NCBI GenBank assembly: GCA_937925595.1
Contig: CALALQ010000040.1
Coordinates: forward strand, 1 to 6,146
Source: an uncultured Demequina sp.
GTDB lineage: Bacteria > Actinomycetota > Actinomycetes > Actinomycetales > Demequinaceae
Length of the DNA: 6,146 nt
Direction of reading: 5' to 3'
Notes under the pieces: model-generated
The model's input: only the letters and a program-made list of their open reading frames with translations
Told to the model about the DNA's origin: nothing
Database searches by the model: none
Shown here: positions 5,691-6,146 of the stretch, piece by piece
Position numbering within the stretch: position 1 is the stretch's first letter
How the letters are laid out: every line of letters begins with the position of its first letter
Position numbers and translations under genes: made by a program

Positions 5691-5720
5691 CGCGGTTCGC
5701 GCGTTACTCGCGGAACCGCG
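5691..5720. promoter_or_regulatory. Strong bulged stem-loop / palindrome upstream of the HIRAN gene
   Basis: CGCGGTTC (5691-5698) pairs perfectly with GAACCGCG (5713-5720). Inside, CGCG (5700-5703) pairs with CGCG (5709-5712) around a 5-base loop, leaving one bulged G at 5699. That gives 12 base pairs in all. It ends 23 bases before the HIRAN start codon, so it lies in the promoter or 5' leader. It could be an operator for a dimeric repressor or a leader hairpin. A TTGACG on the minus strand (5724-5719) overlaps its edge, but no well-spaced -10 follows. No T-run follows on either strand, which argues against a terminator. Confidence 0.55.
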
Positions 5721-5946
5721 TCAACGTCATCGCTTGCGCAGAGGAGCTGGATGAGACTCTTGATACGCGGCGCTCATCACCGACAGGTCTGCGTTGCATC
5801 AACTTCGCCAGCATCCGTCGCTCACCGCCCCCCGTTCGCTATCCCAAGGCGTCGGGCACGAATCCGCAAAGAACGCCCCGAACCGGCTCTTTTCGTGAAC
5901 AGTGGACTTGCGAAATCGCCGTTGACCAGCCTGATTCTCAGCGCAA

Positions 5947-5967
5947 AGTCTGAAGTAGCTTGAGACG
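5947..5967 (+). repeat. AGTCYGAA...CTTGAGACG repeat, copy 1 (diverged)
   Basis: The copy reads AGTCTGAAGTAG then CTTGAGACG. It differs from copy 2 at three positions and carries one extra C before TTGAGACG. It has the same orientation as copies 2 and 3. Confidence 0.6.
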
Positions 5968-6005
5968 AGGGCGAAATCGCGCCGCCATCGGAGCCCGGAA
6001 TCATC

Positions 6006-6025
6006 AGTCCGAACTACTTGAGACG
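6006..6025 (+). repeat. AGTCCGAACTAC-TTGAGACG repeat, copy 2
   Basis: The copy reads AGTCCGAACTAC then TTGAGACG. With the preceding C it shares a 13-base perfect inverted match (CAGTCCGAACTAC) with copy 4, and a further TTGAGA/TCTCAA match after one inserted base. It begins 59 bases after the start of copy 1. Confidence 0.7.
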
Positions 6026-6035
6026 CAGCCGCATT

Positions 6036-6056
6036 AGTCCGATCAGGCTTGAGACG
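6036..6056 (+). repeat. AGTCCGA...CTTGAGACG repeat, copy 3
   Basis: The copy reads AGTCCGATCAGG then CTTGAGACG. The two ends are conserved and the middle differs from copy 2. It begins 30 bases after the start of copy 2 and lies between the inverted pair formed by copies 2 and 4. Confidence 0.6.
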
Positions 6057-6092
6057 CGACACCACTGTCAGGTATCAACCTCGGTTGGACCT

Positions 6093-6111
6093 TCTCAAGG
6101 TAGTTCGGACT
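6093..6111 (-). repeat. AGTCCGAACTAC-CTTGAGA repeat, copy 4 (inverted)
   Basis: On the minus strand it reads AGTCCGAACTAC then CTTGAGA. It has the same ends as the other copies and carries the extra C seen in copies 1 and 3 before TTGAGA. Facing copy 2, it could form a long hairpin or mark the ends of a roughly 108-base element at 6005-6112. No flanking target-site duplication is evident. Confidence 0.65.
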
Positions 6112-6146
6112 GGCGCCAGACCGGCTCGATCCGTGAGATCGGCAGC

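Larger units (their letters stand above)
5683..6146. other. 464-base non-coding right end with repeats
   Basis: No frame here gives a recognisable protein. Several frames stay open for 60-130 codons, but they are Arg/Ser-rich, overlap each other on both strands and lack ribosome binding sites. One plus-strand frame runs open from 5964 to the window end and could belong to something continuing outside, but it reads through the repeat copies. The section holds the stem-loop at 5691-5720, two copies of GCGAAATCGC (5910-5919, 5971-5980) and four copies of a 19-21 base repeat (5947-6111). It resembles a repeat-laden intergenic region or the edge of a mobile element. Confidence 0.5.

Noticed and set aside
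5562..5963. 133-codon plus-strand frame across the HIRAN gene start
   Set aside because: It runs antisense to a gene with clear domains and a ribosome binding site, then through repeat-rich DNA; no motif or ribosome binding site of its own.
5910..5980. GCGAAATCGC at 5910-5919 and 5971-5980 flanking repeat copy 1
   Set aside because: Suggestive of a flanking duplication, but 10 bases with self-complementary ends is too little to call target-site duplication or an element.

Overview
The window looks like chromosomal accessory DNA of a high-G+C Gram-positive bacterium (Actinomycetota). The reading frames that look real prefer G or C at third codon positions. Two genes carry DUF2510 (the short W-Y-x-D-P ... 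Y-W-D-G-x-x-W module), which is largely confined to actinobacteria. GTG starts and a probable leaderless start also fit. No rRNA, tRNA, CRISPR array, transposase or complete mobile element is visible, and the genus cannot be named from the sequence alone.

Left block (1-3005, plus strand). A weakly supported 62-codon frame (170-358) with a zinc-ribbon-like Cys pattern precedes a two-gene operon. Gene one (508-2550) encodes a 680-residue fusion: an N-terminal GNAT acetyltransferase, a PIN nuclease with all its acidic residues, a degenerate GNAT-like region, and a C-terminal region that resembles a PUA/ASCH-type RNA-binding fold. Gene two (2547-3005) encodes an ASCH-domain protein whose ATG overlaps the stop of gene one (ATGA). 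An acyltransferase, a ribonuclease-type domain and one or two PUA-fold modules in one transcript point to RNA as the shared target. A toxin/defence or RNA-modification role is an inference. This is the most interesting part of the window.

Middle block (3006-4013, plus strand). After a 194-base spacer, a 208-residue DUF2510 protein with two membrane segments starts at GTG 3200, probably from a leaderless transcript. Its stop overlaps by 8 bases a 64-residue basic protein (GTG 3819) with an excellent Shine-Dalgarno sequence. The pair is clearly co-translated; its function is unknown.

Right block (4014-6146). A 467-base region between convergent genes contains several strong inverted repeats and no convincing gene. 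The minus-strand gene at 5668-4481 encodes DUF2510, a HIRAN domain, a second HIRAN-like segment and two C-terminal membrane helices: a membrane-tethered version of a domain known for binding DNA ends. A 12-base-pair bulged stem-loop lies just upstream of its start. The last 200 bases hold four copies (three direct, one inverted) of a roughly 20-base repeat, in DNA that otherwise looks non-coding.
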